Source: Spirochaetota bacterium (GTDB lineage: Bacteria > Spirochaetota > Spirochaetia > Treponematales > Breznakiellaceae). Taken from it: 17,913 nucleotides of DNA. How positions within the stretch are numbered: the stretch's first letter is position 1; each line of letters starts with the position of its first letter. Below the pieces are notes generated by a model. That model was not told the DNA's origin. It saw only the letters and a program-made list of their open reading frames with translations, and did not search any database. This document shows, piece by piece, positions 6,884-13,912 of the stretch. A program made the position numbers and the translations under genes. Location: positions 1 to 17,913 of the forward strand of contig JAEXTK010000262.1 of NCBI GenBank assembly GCA_023406985.1. Direction: 5' to 3'.

Positions 6884-9343
6884 CTACGCTCCGAGCACCG
6901 CCTCCACGCGGTGGGTACCGGCTTCGAACCAGGGGACCACGTTCCCCTCGATCCGCTTCCCGTCCACGACGAGCGAAGCGACCCCCTTCGACCGGTGCGA
7001 AGGGTTGCGCACCTCGATCTCGTACACGGCGCCCCGCGCCGTCCTCCGCGCGGTGAAACCATCCCAAAGCTTCGGGACACAAGGATCGATCCGCAATCCC
7101 GCGTACTCGGGCCGGATGCCGAGGATGTACTTGGTGGAAGCCTGGTACATCCAGGACGCGGTGCCGGACAGCCACGAGTTGCGGCCGAGGCCGAACTGGG
7201 GGTGCTCGTCGGCTAGGATGTTCTGGGCGTAGCAGTAGGGCTCGCACTCGTACTCTTCGATATGGTCGTTGCGGGTGGCGGGATTCACGCGGGAGTAGTA
7301 GGAGTGCGCACGGTCGCCGTCGCCGAGGATGGTCTCCGCGATAACGGCCCAAGGATTCGGGTGGAGGAAGATGCCGCCGTTCTCCTTGGCGCCGCTCGGG
7401 TAGGTCGTGACGCCGCCCTTGGCAGGATCGTAACCGTCGTAGCCCGGCGCGGAGAGTTTGATGCCCTTGGGCGTAGCGAGGTACTTCTCCACGGCGTCCA
7501 TCGCGCTCCGGGCCTTGTCCCCCGCGAAGCCGGAGAGGACCGGCCAGCTCTGGCCGTTGAGCCAGATCTTGCCCTTCTCGTTGGCTTTGGAGCCGACCGG
7601 CTTTCCCTCGTGGTCGAACCAGCGGACGAACCATTCGCCGTCCCAGGCGACCTGTTCCACGATCGATTTCATCTGCGCGTACTTCGCGCGGCAGTCGGTC
7701 GCGTCCTGCTCCTGGCCGCGGAAATCGAAGAGCTCGGCGAGCTCGCGGAGGGCCACGCCGTAGAGGTTGGCGTTGAAGAGGCTCTCCGCGCCCGTGGGGA
7801 GGTTCACCGTGTCGTTCCAGTCCGCGAAGCCGAGGAGCGGGAGGCCGTGGGCGCCGACGTCCTCGAAGGTGAAGGCGATCGCGCGCCGGAGGTGGTCCAG
7901 GACCGTCCCCGATTCCAGGGCGTTCCCCGCCTTATCCTTGTCGTAGTAGGGGATCGTCTTGTCCAGGAAGGCGTAGTCGCCGGTCTCCTTGAGGTACGCG
8001 GTGACCGCCAAGACGATCCAGAGGTGGTCATCGCCGTAGTACTTCGGCCGATCCTCGTATTCCTTGGAATCGCCGACGCTCGCCTCCATGGTGAGCGGAT
8101 TGAACTGGTGGAAGGCCGATCCATTGCGGCGCTGGACGGAGAGGAGCTTCTCCATGAGGGAGCGGGCCCCGCTCGCGTCGAGCGGAAGGACGCCCATGCA
8201 GTCCTGGGAACTGTCGCGGAAGCCGATGCCGCGGTCGCTGCCGTAGCCGAGCTGATAGAAGGAGAGGTAGCGCGACCAGTCCTTGGTCGTGAGGCACTGG
8301 CGCAGGTTGTGCACGTTCACCATGCTGTCCATGGCGGGGTCGGGAGTCTTCACCGAGAGCACCTGGAGCTTGGTCTTCCACCAGGCGGCGAGCTCGGCGA
8401 AGGCGCGGTCGGCGCGCTCTTCCATCGCCTTCCGGGCGGCGCCGGCGTCGGCGTAGCTTCCGGCCGCGTCGGCGACGGCGGCGACGCCGCGGGCGCGGAA
8501 GAGTTCCGTCACCACGCGGGCGGTCTCTCCCGGCGCGATCTCTCCTAGGGGGAGGAGGAGGGCCGCGATCACGTTGCCGCGGTACGCGTCCATGTTCGAA
8601 AGTTCCTCCGCCTCCAAAGCGCGCGGGGCCGCCCAGCCGCCGTAGCCGTTCTCCCCGAGGAAGCGCTCGCGGTCCGTCTCCCAGGAGCTCGCGCCGAGGC
8701 TCGCGACGAGGACGTTGACGGCGCTATCGCGCTTCATGAACGCGTACTGGACCAGGGCGGTCCTGCCGTCCGCGAGGGTCTTCGCGCGGGTCTGCATGGT
8801 CTGGGGAACCCAGTCGGCGTTCGTGAGCTGCTTGAGGGCGTCGAAGTGGGAGAATTCCACCACCGGTACGAGCTCGGCGCGGATGGGCGCGGAACCGAGG
8901 TTCGTGACCCGGTAGTCGCGGATGAGGCGTCCCGAATCGCTTCCGTCCTGCCGAGGGACGAAGACCGTCGTCTCGATGCGGACGCCGTTCGACTCCACCG
9001 TCCAGCGATTGTAGCCGAGACCGACACGGCACTCGTACTTGGTCGCCTTGTCCAGGATCGGGAGCCAGTACGGCGCGACGAGCTTCGCGTTCGCCGCCGG
9101 CTGTCCCGGTTGCCGCACGCGGAGGTAGGCCGTTTCGCCCTTGAAGTCGGAGGAGGGCGTCTGCGGGACGTACTTGGTGATGCGTTCCAAGGCGGGGTCG
9201 CCGCTGCAGAGCTGGCTGCCGCCGGTGTGGTCCACGAAACCGCCGTAGGCTAAGGTCCCGACGTAGTTGATCCACTTGACCGGCGTCCGCGGATCCTCGA
9301 TCACGTATTCCTTGCGTTCATCATCGAAGCGGCCGTTGCGCAT
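6884..9343 (-). CDS. GH94 disaccharide phosphorylase, cellobiose-phosphorylase-like
   Basis: This is an 819-residue enzyme matching the length of cellobiose and chitobiose phosphorylases. GH94 enzymes split a beta-linked glucoside with inorganic phosphate, giving a sugar 1-phosphate and saving one ATP. Matching blocks are RFDDERKEYVI (5-15), TPVKWINYVGT (20-30), GIGFRDSSQD (372-381), FHQFNPLT (411-418), the catalytic ADWND (507-511, general-acid Asp), WFVRWFDHEGKPVGS (571-585), KENGGIF (653-659) and GRNSWLSGTASW (720-731). The residues favour the cellobiose type over the chitobiose type, but the exact sugar cannot be read off. No signal peptide is present, so it is cytoplasmic. The start at 9343 has AGGAGG 5 nt upstream; a Met 10 codons earlier lacks one. 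A LacI-type palindrome lies upstream. Its stop directly abuts that of the convergent kinase, with no terminator between them. Confidence 0.9.
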   Translation of the reverse strand: MRNGRFDDERKEYVIEDPRTPVKWINYVGTLAYGGFVDHTGGSQLCSGDPALERITKYVPQTPSSDFKGETAYLRVRQPGQPAANAKLVAPYWLPILDKATKYECRVGLGYNRWTVESNGVRIETTVFVPRQDGSDSGRLIRDYRVTNLGSAPIRAELVPVVEFSHFDALKQLTNADWVPQTMQTRAKTLADGRTALVQYAFMKRDSAVNVLVASLGASSWETDRERFLGENGYGGWAAPRALEAEELSNMDAYRGNVIAALLLPLGEIAPGETARVVTELFRARGVAAVADAAGSYADAGAARKAMEERADRAFAELAAWWKTKLQVLSVKTPDPAMDSMVNVHNLRQCLTTKDWSRYLSFYQLGYGSDRGIGFRDSSQDCMGVLPLDASGARSLMEKLLSVQRRNGSAFHQFNPLTMEASVGDSKEYEDRPKYYGDDHLWIVLAVTAYLKETGDYAFLDKTIPYYDKDKAGNALESGTVLDHLRRAIAFTFEDVGAHGLPLLGFADWNDTVNLPTGAESLFNANLYGVALRELAELFDFRGQEQDATDCRAKYAQMKSIVEQVAWDGEWFVRWFDHEGKPVGSKANEKGKIWLNGQSWPVLSGFAGDKARSAMDAVEKYLATPKGIKLSAPGYDGYDPAKGGVTTYPSGAKENGGIFLHPNPWAVIAETILGDGDRAHSYYSRVNPATRNDHIEEYECEPYCYAQNILADEHPQFGLGRNSWLSGTASWMYQASTKYILGIRPEYAGLRIDPCVPKLWDGFTARRTARGAVYEIEVRNPSHRSKGVASLVVDGKRIEGNVVPWFEAGTHRVEAVLGA
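7061..7080 (+). repeat. Dispersed 20-bp motif, copy 1 (inside GH94 gene)
   Basis: Positions 7062-7080 match copy 2 at all 19 bases (TCCCAAAGCTTCGGGACAC); the T at 7061 of the other copies is A here. It lies in the coding sequence, antisense to the gene, where it encodes the conserved CVPKLWD segment (residues 755-761). Protein constraint may therefore explain part of the match. Confidence 0.5.
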
Positions 9344-9418
9344 GGCGACCTCCTGGTTGGTTGTTCTAAGCAATTAACATGAGCGTACACGAGCTTATCG
9401 AATTACGCAAGGGAAAAA

Positions 9419-9430
9419 GCAAACGTTTGC
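9419..9430. promoter_or_regulatory. Perfect LacI/GalR-type operator upstream of GH94 gene
   Basis: GCAAACGTTTGC is a perfect 12-bp palindrome with the central CG and flanking A/T-rich half-sites typical of LacI-family operators. It lies 76 nt upstream of the GH94 start, just before the likely promoter region; candidate hexamers there are weak. This suggests sugar-responsive repression or catabolite control by a LacI-family protein encoded elsewhere. The 9344-9560 gap otherwise holds only a GC-rich hairpin after aroC. Confidence 0.55.
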
Positions 9431-9468
9431 GCGATCTACCGAAACCCGCCGCGCGGGCCGCCGGACCT

Positions 9469-9490
9469 CGCGGACGCGGCGGCGTCCGCG
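9469..9490 (-). other. Strong GC hairpin downstream of aroC
   Basis: A perfect 9-bp stem, CGCGGACGC (9469-9477) with GCGTCCGCG (9482-9490), closes a 4-nt loop. It lies about 70 nt past the aroC stop codon. No U-tract follows on the - strand, so it may be a non-canonical terminator or an mRNA 3'-end structure for aroC. Confidence 0.4.
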
Positions 9491-9560
9491 CCCGCGACGG
9501 GTGCCGGCGCGGCCACGGCAGCCGCGCCCTGGCTCTCGGCGACCGGGACGCTCCCTCGAT

Positions 9561-10616
9561 CTAGGCGCGGAGGGCGGCCTGGCGCTTGAAGTGGTCTTCC
9601 AGCACGAGGCAGGTCATGGCCTCCACGACCGGCACGATGCGGGGACAGATGCAGACATCGTGCCTGCCCTCGGTGCGGACTTCCACCTCCTCGCCCGAGA
9701 GGTTGACGGTCCGCTGGAGGGCGGCGATGGACGAGGTCGGCTTCACGACCACGCGGAAGATGATCTCCGCGCCGGATGAGATTCCGCCGAGGATGCCGCC
9801 CGCGTTGTTGGTGAGGAAACCGTTCGAGTCCATCCAGTCGTTGTGCTGGCTGCCCCGCAGGTCCGCCGCGGCGAAACCCATGCCGAACTCGATACCCTTG
9901 ACCGCGCCGATGGAGAGCATGGCCTTGGCGAACTCCGCGTCGAGCTTGTCGAAGACGGGTTCCCCGAGTCCTGCGGGAACGCCGGTCACGCGGCACTCCA
10001 CGACGCCGCCGACGCTGTCGTTCGCGGCCTTCACCTTCTCCACCTCCGCCATCATGCGCGCGGCGGCCGCGGCATCGCAGGCGCGGAGTCCGTTCTTCTC
10101 GATGACGTCGGGATCGAAGGTTTCGCATTCGACGCCGGCCGCCCGCTTGGTGTAGGCGAGGACTTTAACGCCGCGGGCTGCCAGGAGCTTCCTGGCCACG
10201 GCGCCTGCGGCCACGCGTCCGGCCGTCTCGCGGCCCGAGGCCCTGCCCGAGCCGCGCCAGTCCCGGATTCCGTACTTCGCCAGATAGGTGAAATCGGCGT
10301 GGCCGGGGCGGAAAAGGCCTTTCACCTCGCTATACGCCGACGATTGGGCGTCCTTGTTGTAGAGGATGATGAGGATGGGCGTCCCGGTCGTCTTCCCCTC
10401 GAAGACGCCGGAGAGGATATTCGCGATATCGGCCTCTGCCCGCGGCGTGGACGCCGCGCTCTGGCCGCCCTTGCGCCGGTCCAATTGGGCCTGGATATCC
10501 GCTTCGGAGAGTTCGACGCCGGGCGTCGCCCCGTCCACGACCACCCCCACGGCTCCGCCGTGGGATTCGCCGAAGGTGCTGATCCTGAAAAGCGTGCCGA
10601 AGCTGCTGCCGGCCAT
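9561..10616 (-). CDS. aroC: Chorismate synthase
   Basis: AroC performs the last shared step of aromatic amino-acid synthesis, the anti-1,4-elimination of phosphate from EPSP, using reduced FMN as catalyst. All three family signatures are present in the 351 residues. They are GESHGGAVGVVVDGATPG (16-33), the GSGRASGRETAGRVAAGA region (122-139) and RTEGRHDVCICPR near the C-terminus. Active-site His19 and His106 (PGHADFTY) are visible. AAGGAGG lies 4 nt before the ATG. It is a single-gene transcription unit here, with no other aro gene nearby. A stem-loop at 10631-10665 in its leader sits directly upstream of the Shine-Dalgarno. Confidence 0.97.
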   Translation of the reverse strand: MAGSSFGTLFRISTFGESHGGAVGVVVDGATPGVELSEADIQAQLDRRKGGQSAASTPRAEADIANILSGVFEGKTTGTPILIILYNKDAQSSAYSEVKGLFRPGHADFTYLAKYGIRDWRGSGRASGRETAGRVAAGAVARKLLAARGVKVLAYTKRAAGVECETFDPDVIEKNGLRACDAAAAARMMAEVEKVKAANDSVGGVVECRVTGVPAGLGEPVFDKLDAEFAKAMLSIGAVKGIEFGMGFAAADLRGSQHNDWMDSNGFLTNNAGGILGGISSGAEIIFRVVVKPTSSIAALQRTVNLSGEEVEVRTEGRHDVCICPRIVPVVEAMTCLVLEDHFKRQAALRA

Positions 10617-10630
10617 GGTTCCTCCTTCGC

Positions 10631-10665
10631 GGGTTCCCGCACGCGCATTTCAGCACGGGAAGCCC
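10631..10665 (-). other. Leader stem-loop immediately upstream of the aroC ribosome site
   Basis: GGGTTCCCG (10631-10639) pairs with CGGGAAGCCC (10656-10665), leaving one bulged base and a 16-nt loop. In the - strand transcript it ends 2 nt before GAAGGAGG of aroC. It could affect translation or message stability. There is no Trp/Tyr/Phe-rich leader peptide in the region, so classical attenuation is not supported. Confidence 0.35.
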
Positions 10666-10774
10666 ACGAAGGGGAAGGGGGCGGGGGAAACTACGCCGGG
10701 CGCGCGGAGGCCCCGCTCACGAATAATTAACGGCGCCCACGCGGCGGCCTAACGGAGGAATCGTACCGTAGACT

Positions 10775-10792
10775 CGGGCGGAGAACCGCCCG
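10775..10792 (+). other. Hairpin abutting the ribosome site of the 31-aa gene
   Basis: CGGGCGG (10775-10781) and CCGCCCG (10786-10792) form a seven-pair all-GC stem with an AGAA tetraloop. The last stem base is the first G of the GGGAGG Shine-Dalgarno (10792-10797). Stacking beside the site may tune translation. Confidence 0.4.
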
Positions 10793-10803
10793 GGAGGTTC
10801 GCC

Positions 10804-10899
10804 ATGGACATACTCGCCAAATGGGCCGCCCTCAAGCTCGTGATCACCACCGTGGCGGCGCTCGTCATCGGCCTCGCCGCGGCCCTCGCCTTCGTTTGA
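10804..10899 (+). CDS. 31-residue single-pass membrane microprotein
   Basis: This is a short reading frame beginning MDILAKWAALKL and continuing as an unbroken hydrophobic stretch, about residues 7-31, rich in Ala, Leu and Val and ending in Phe-Val. It has one or two Lys (6, 11) near the N-terminus and almost no tail after the helix. A textbook GGGAGG lies 6 nt before the ATG, preceded by a GC hairpin. The coding phase shows strong third-position G/C, like real genes here. It probably inserts in the inner membrane with the N-terminus inside. I recognise no family. It stands alone between the divergent aroC and the convergent uvrB. Candidates include a small regulator of a membrane enzyme or a type I toxin-like peptide, and nothing decides between them. 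Confidence 0.62.
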   Translation: MDILAKWAALKLVITTVAALVIGLAAALAFV

Positions 10900-10924
10900 G
10901 TCCAGGAGGGGTCCCCCGCGACGT

Positions 10925-10946
10925 TTCCCAAAGCTTCGGGACACTA
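10925..10946 (+). repeat. Dispersed motif, copy 2 (after the microprotein gene)
   Basis: The sequence TTCCCAAAGCTTCGGGACAC followed by TA differs from copy 3 at a single position in 22. It starts 26 nt after the stop codon of the 31-residue gene. The - strand transcript can fold as UCCCGA/UUGGGA with a 4-nt loop. Confidence 0.6.
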
Positions 10947-10958
10947 GGGATTTCGTTC

Positions 10959-10979
10959 CGGATCGCGCACGGCGATCCG
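10959..10979. other. Stem-loop between microprotein gene and uvrB
   Basis: CGGATCGC (10959-10966) pairs perfectly with GCGATCCG (10972-10979) around GCACG. It lies 11 nt beyond the uvrB stop on the - strand and beyond the microprotein gene on the + strand. Without a T-run on either side, it is at best a non-canonical bidirectional terminator. Confidence 0.45.
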
Positions 10980-10990
10980 CCGAAAACCGA

Positions 10991-12991
10991 TCAGTCATCA
11001 CCTTTAACTGAAAGCCCCTTCACTCTTTCGATTTCGTCCCGGATCGCCGCCGCCTGCTCGAACTCCAGCTTCTTCGCGTGCTCGAGCATCTCGCTCTCCA
11101 AGGCGCGGATGAGCTGTTTGCGCTGGGCGGGCACGAGGACGTTGTAGGATTTCTTGAGCACCTCGATGGAGGTTTCGGCGGCTATCTTGTCCTCGGTCTG
11201 GTGGCGGTGGAGGATGTCGGCGATGGCCTTCTTGATGGTGGTCGGCGTGATGCCGTGCGCCTCGTTGTAGGCGAGCTGGACCTTCCGCCTCCGCTCCGTC
11301 TCGGCGATGGCCTCCTTCATCGCGTCGCTCATGCGGTCGGCGTACATGACCACCTTGCCGGCGGCGTTGCGCGCCGCGCGGCCGATGATCTGCACGAGGC
11401 TCGTGACCGAACGGAGGAAGCCGATCTTGTCCGCGTCCAGGATGGCGATGAAGGACACCTCGGGGAGGTCGATGCCCTCGCGCAGCAGGTTGATGCCCAC
11501 GAGCACGTCGAAGTCGCCGGTGCGCAGCTGGGTGAGGATCTCCACCCGTTCGATGGTCTCCACCTCGCTGTGGATGTAGCGGACCTTGAGGCCGAGGCCC
11601 GAGAGGTAGTCGGTGAGGTCCTCCGCCATCTTCTTGGTGAGGGTGAGGACGAGGGACCGCTCGCCGACGGCGATGCGGCGGCGGATCTCGCCGTAGATGT
11701 CCTCCATCTGGCCCTCGCTCGGCCGCACCTCGATCTCGGGGTCCAGGAGGCCCGTCGGCCGGATGAGCTGTTCCACCACCCGCGTCGACTGCTCGACCTC
11801 GAGCTTGGAGGGCGTCGCGGACACGAAGACGGCCCGGTCGATGAGCGACACGAACTCGTCGTAGCGAAGCGGCCGGTTGTCCAGGGCGCAGGGGAGGCGG
11901 AACCCGTAGTCCACGAGGCTCGTCTTCCGCGCGCGGTCGCCGTTGTACATGGCGCCGATCTGCGAGATCGTGACGTGGCTCTCGTCGATGAGGGTGAGGT
12001 GCTCCGCGGGGAAATAGTCGATGAGGGTGTCCGGCGCCACGCCGCTCGCCCTTCCCGAGAGCGGCGCGGAATAGTTCTCGATTCCGGGGCAGTAGCCCAT
12101 CTCGGTGAGCATCTCGATGTCGTACTCCACGCGGGTCTTGAGCCGTTCGGCCTCCATGAATTTGCCCGTGTTCTTGAGGAACTCGTAGCGCTCCTCCAGT
12201 TCGTCCTTTATGGAATCGAGCGCCCGGTGGATCATCTCGGCGGGCATGACGAACTGCTTGGCGGGGTAGATGAGGGCCCGGTCCAGCTCTTCCAAGGTCG
12301 CGCCGGAGATCGGGTCGAAGCGGCGGATGCGCTCCACCTTGTCCCAGTCCAGTTCGATGCGGTAGGCCTCCTCCAGGTAGGCGGGGTAGATCTCCAGCGT
12401 GTCGCCGCGGCGGCGGAAGCGGCCGCGGTCCAGGACGGCGTCGTTCCGCTCGTACTGGAGTTCCACGAAGCGCCGCATGAGGGCGTCCGCATCGATCGTC
12501 TCGCCGAGCGATACGGTGGCCGTCATCTCCCGGTACACCTCCGGCGTCGCGAGACCGTAGATGCAGGACACGGTGGCCACGATGATGACGTCCTTGCGCT
12601 CCATGAGGCTGCGGGTGGCCGAGAGGCGCATCCGCTCGATCTCCTCGTTGATGGACGCGTCTTTCTCTATGTAGAGGTCGCGGCTCGCGACGTAGGCCTC
12701 GGGCTGGTAGTAGTCGTAGTACGAGACGAAGTACTCCACCGCGTTGTGGGGGAAGAACTCCTTGAACTCGCGGAAGAGTTGGGCGGCGAGCGTCTTGTTG
12801 TGGCTCACGATGAGGGTGGGCAGCTGCGTCTTCTCGATGATCTTGGCCATCGTGAAGGTCTTGCCCGACCCCGTCACGCCCTTGAGGGTCTGGTACTTAT
12901 CGCCGGCCAGGACGCCCGCCGCGAGGGCCTCGATCGCCTGAGCCTGGTCACCCGCGGGCTCGAAGGGGGCTACTACTTGGAAGGGACGCAT
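10991..12991 (-). CDS. uvrB: Excinuclease ABC subunit B
   Basis: UvrB is the damage-verifying helicase-like subunit of nucleotide excision repair. It is loaded by UvrA and bound by UvrC. The 666 residues are of normal length. Visible features are Walker A GVTGSGKT (38-45), the damage-probing beta-hairpin region YYDYYQPEAY, the motif II-like LIDESHVT, the helicase motif VLVGINLLREGIDLPEVS, the QIIGRAARN motif VI, and a C-terminal UVR domain that binds UvrC (LEFEQAAAIRDEI). The frame stays open far upstream, but homology starts at MRPFQVVAPFEPAGDQ, so I place the ATG at 12991. No Shine-Dalgarno precedes it; a good promoter ends 7 nt upstream. No LexA-type box is obvious. uvrA and uvrC are not in the window. 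Confidence 0.97.
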   Translation of the reverse strand: MRPFQVVAPFEPAGDQAQAIEALAAGVLAGDKYQTLKGVTGSGKTFTMAKIIEKTQLPTLIVSHNKTLAAQLFREFKEFFPHNAVEYFVSYYDYYQPEAYVASRDLYIEKDASINEEIERMRLSATRSLMERKDVIIVATVSCIYGLATPEVYREMTATVSLGETIDADALMRRFVELQYERNDAVLDRGRFRRRGDTLEIYPAYLEEAYRIELDWDKVERIRRFDPISGATLEELDRALIYPAKQFVMPAEMIHRALDSIKDELEERYEFLKNTGKFMEAERLKTRVEYDIEMLTEMGYCPGIENYSAPLSGRASGVAPDTLIDYFPAEHLTLIDESHVTISQIGAMYNGDRARKTSLVDYGFRLPCALDNRPLRYDEFVSLIDRAVFVSATPSKLEVEQSTRVVEQLIRPTGLLDPEIEVRPSEGQMEDIYGEIRRRIAVGERSLVLTLTKKMAEDLTDYLSGLGLKVRYIHSEVETIERVEILTQLRTGDFDVLVGINLLREGIDLPEVSFIAILDADKIGFLRSVTSLVQIIGRAARNAAGKVVMYADRMSDAMKEAIAETERRRKVQLAYNEAHGITPTTIKKAIADILHRHQTEDKIAAETSIEVLKKSYNVLVPAQRKQLIRALESEMLEHAKKLEFEQAAAIRDEIERVKGLSVKGDD

Positions 12992-12998
12992 GCGGAGG

Positions 12999-13027
12999 AG
13001 TATGAGCCCGAAGCGGGGCTTTTTCAA
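12999..13027 (-). promoter_or_regulatory. Promoter giving a leaderless uvrB message
   Basis: On the - strand, TTGAAA (13022-13027), exactly 17 nt, then CATACT (12999-13004), with the ATG 7 nt further on. The -35 matches at 5 of 6 positions. The spacer contains a short inverted repeat, AGCCC/GGGCT. The short gap to the ATG reads CTCCTCC-like and has no Shine-Dalgarno, so initiation at or next to the AUG is the simplest reading. Confidence 0.55.
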
Positions 13028-13192
13028 GCGGGCACTACACGTTTGTTGCGTAGTCGTGGTGTCCGCGATCGCGCGGGAGTCCTCCGACGGACAGGTAATA
13101 TCGATAAAACACGCTAGAATATCGGGAGACGGGGCGTCATAAAAAAGGAAGCGCGGAAAACCGGCTTGCTTACGCGCCCAAGGAGCAACCTC

Positions 13193-13864
13193 ATGAAATC
13201 GAAGACGGTCCTCATGGCGCGTCGCGTTCCCGCGGCGGTCCTCGCGGCGGCGGCCGCGCTCGCGGTATCTTGCGCGAGCGCCGGCGCCGAGAGCGACGCG
13301 GTGACGAGCGCGAGCGTAGTCGCGGATAGGGAAGAATCGGTCCTGGCGGAAATCGGGGCCGTACGGGACGGCAAGAAGACCTTGGTGGTCTACTACACAT
13401 CGGGGAACGCCTCGGAGCGCGTGGCCGCTGACTTGGCCGCGCTCTTCGGCGCGGATATGGAGAGGATCGTCGAGCGGAAGCCGCGGAATTGGACCTTCAT
13501 GAACGGCGGGGCCGCCGCCATGTTCGGGTCCACGCCGAAGATCGAGGCGCCGAAGCATGAAAGCGCCGACTACGATCGGGTCTTCGTCCTGACGCCCGTC
13601 TGGGCTTGGCGGATGTCGCCGCCCGTCAAGACGTGGCTCAAGGCGCACCGCGGAAGGCTGCCGCAGGCGGCCTTCGGGACGATTTCCGGCGATACGGAGC
13701 CGGAGAAGATCGTCGCGAAGATGGCCAAGGCGGGTGGGCGGGCGCCGTTCGCGTACGCGGGCTTTTCCCGGAGGGACTTCCAGAGGGAGAACCGGGCCGT
13801 CTACGTCGAGAAACTCCGCTATCTCGCCGGCCTGACGCCGCGGACTCCATCGGCCGGCGAATAG
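13193..13864 (+). CDS. Exported flavodoxin-fold protein, probable lipoprotein
   Basis: This is a 223-residue protein with a basic, twin-Arg-containing N-terminus (Arg10-Arg11), a hydrophobic core (12-26) and LAVSC at 23-27. That is a relaxed lipobox of the spirochaete kind with Cys27 as lipid site; cleavage at a later Ala-x-Ala is possible. A flavodoxin-like domain runs from about 61 to 213. LVVYYTSGNASERVA (64-78) carries the FMN phosphate loop T-S-G-N-A-S, and FVLTPVWAWRMSPPVKTWL (131-149) is the second flavin loop with two Trp. It should bind FMN and carry electrons or reduce something outside the cytoplasm; partner unknown. AAGGAG lies 7 nt before the ATG. A TAGAAT -10-like box at 13116-13121 has only a weak -35. 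The dispersed motif follows 10 nt after the stop. Confidence 0.75.
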   Translation: MKSKTVLMARRVPAAVLAAAAALAVSCASAGAESDAVTSASVVADREESVLAEIGAVRDGKKTLVVYYTSGNASERVAADLAALFGADMERIVERKPRNWTFMNGGAAAMFGSTPKIEAPKHESADYDRVFVLTPVWAWRMSPPVKTWLKAHRGRLPQAAFGTISGDTEPEKIVAKMAKAGGRAPFAYAGFSRRDFQRENRAVYVEKLRYLAGLTPRTPSAGE

Positions 13865-13874
13865 GGCGCCTACC

Positions 13875-13896
13875 TTCCCAAATCTTCGGGACACTA
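13875..13896 (+). repeat. Dispersed motif, copy 3 (between flavodoxin and XRE genes)
   Basis: TTCCCAAATCTTCGGGACAC followed by TA matches copy 2 at 21 of 22 bases and has the same orientation. It starts 10 nt after the flavodoxin-gene stop and ends 16 nt before the -10 box of the regulator gene. It could therefore act as a 3' element of one gene or a 5' element of the other. Confidence 0.6.
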
Positions 13897-13912
13897 ACCG
13901 CGCGCCGCGTGC

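Noticed and set aside
9379..9564. 61-codon + strand frame between GH94 and aroC
   Set aside because: It lacks a Shine-Dalgarno or promoter, covers the palindromic operator and the GC hairpin, and turns into Arg/Gly low complexity.
13005..13024. AGCCC/GGGCT hairpin followed by five T on the + strand
   Set aside because: It looks like a weak intrinsic terminator, but no + strand gene ends here. The same bases form the uvrB promoter spacer and -35 edge.
11078..13117. 679-codon + strand open frame antisense to uvrB
   Set aside because: uvrB on the other strand is unmistakable. Long antisense frames are expected when third codon positions are almost all G/C. The translation is repetitive (Leu, Gly, Val, Asp, His) and has no family signature. 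The same applies to 7262-8548 opposite GH94.
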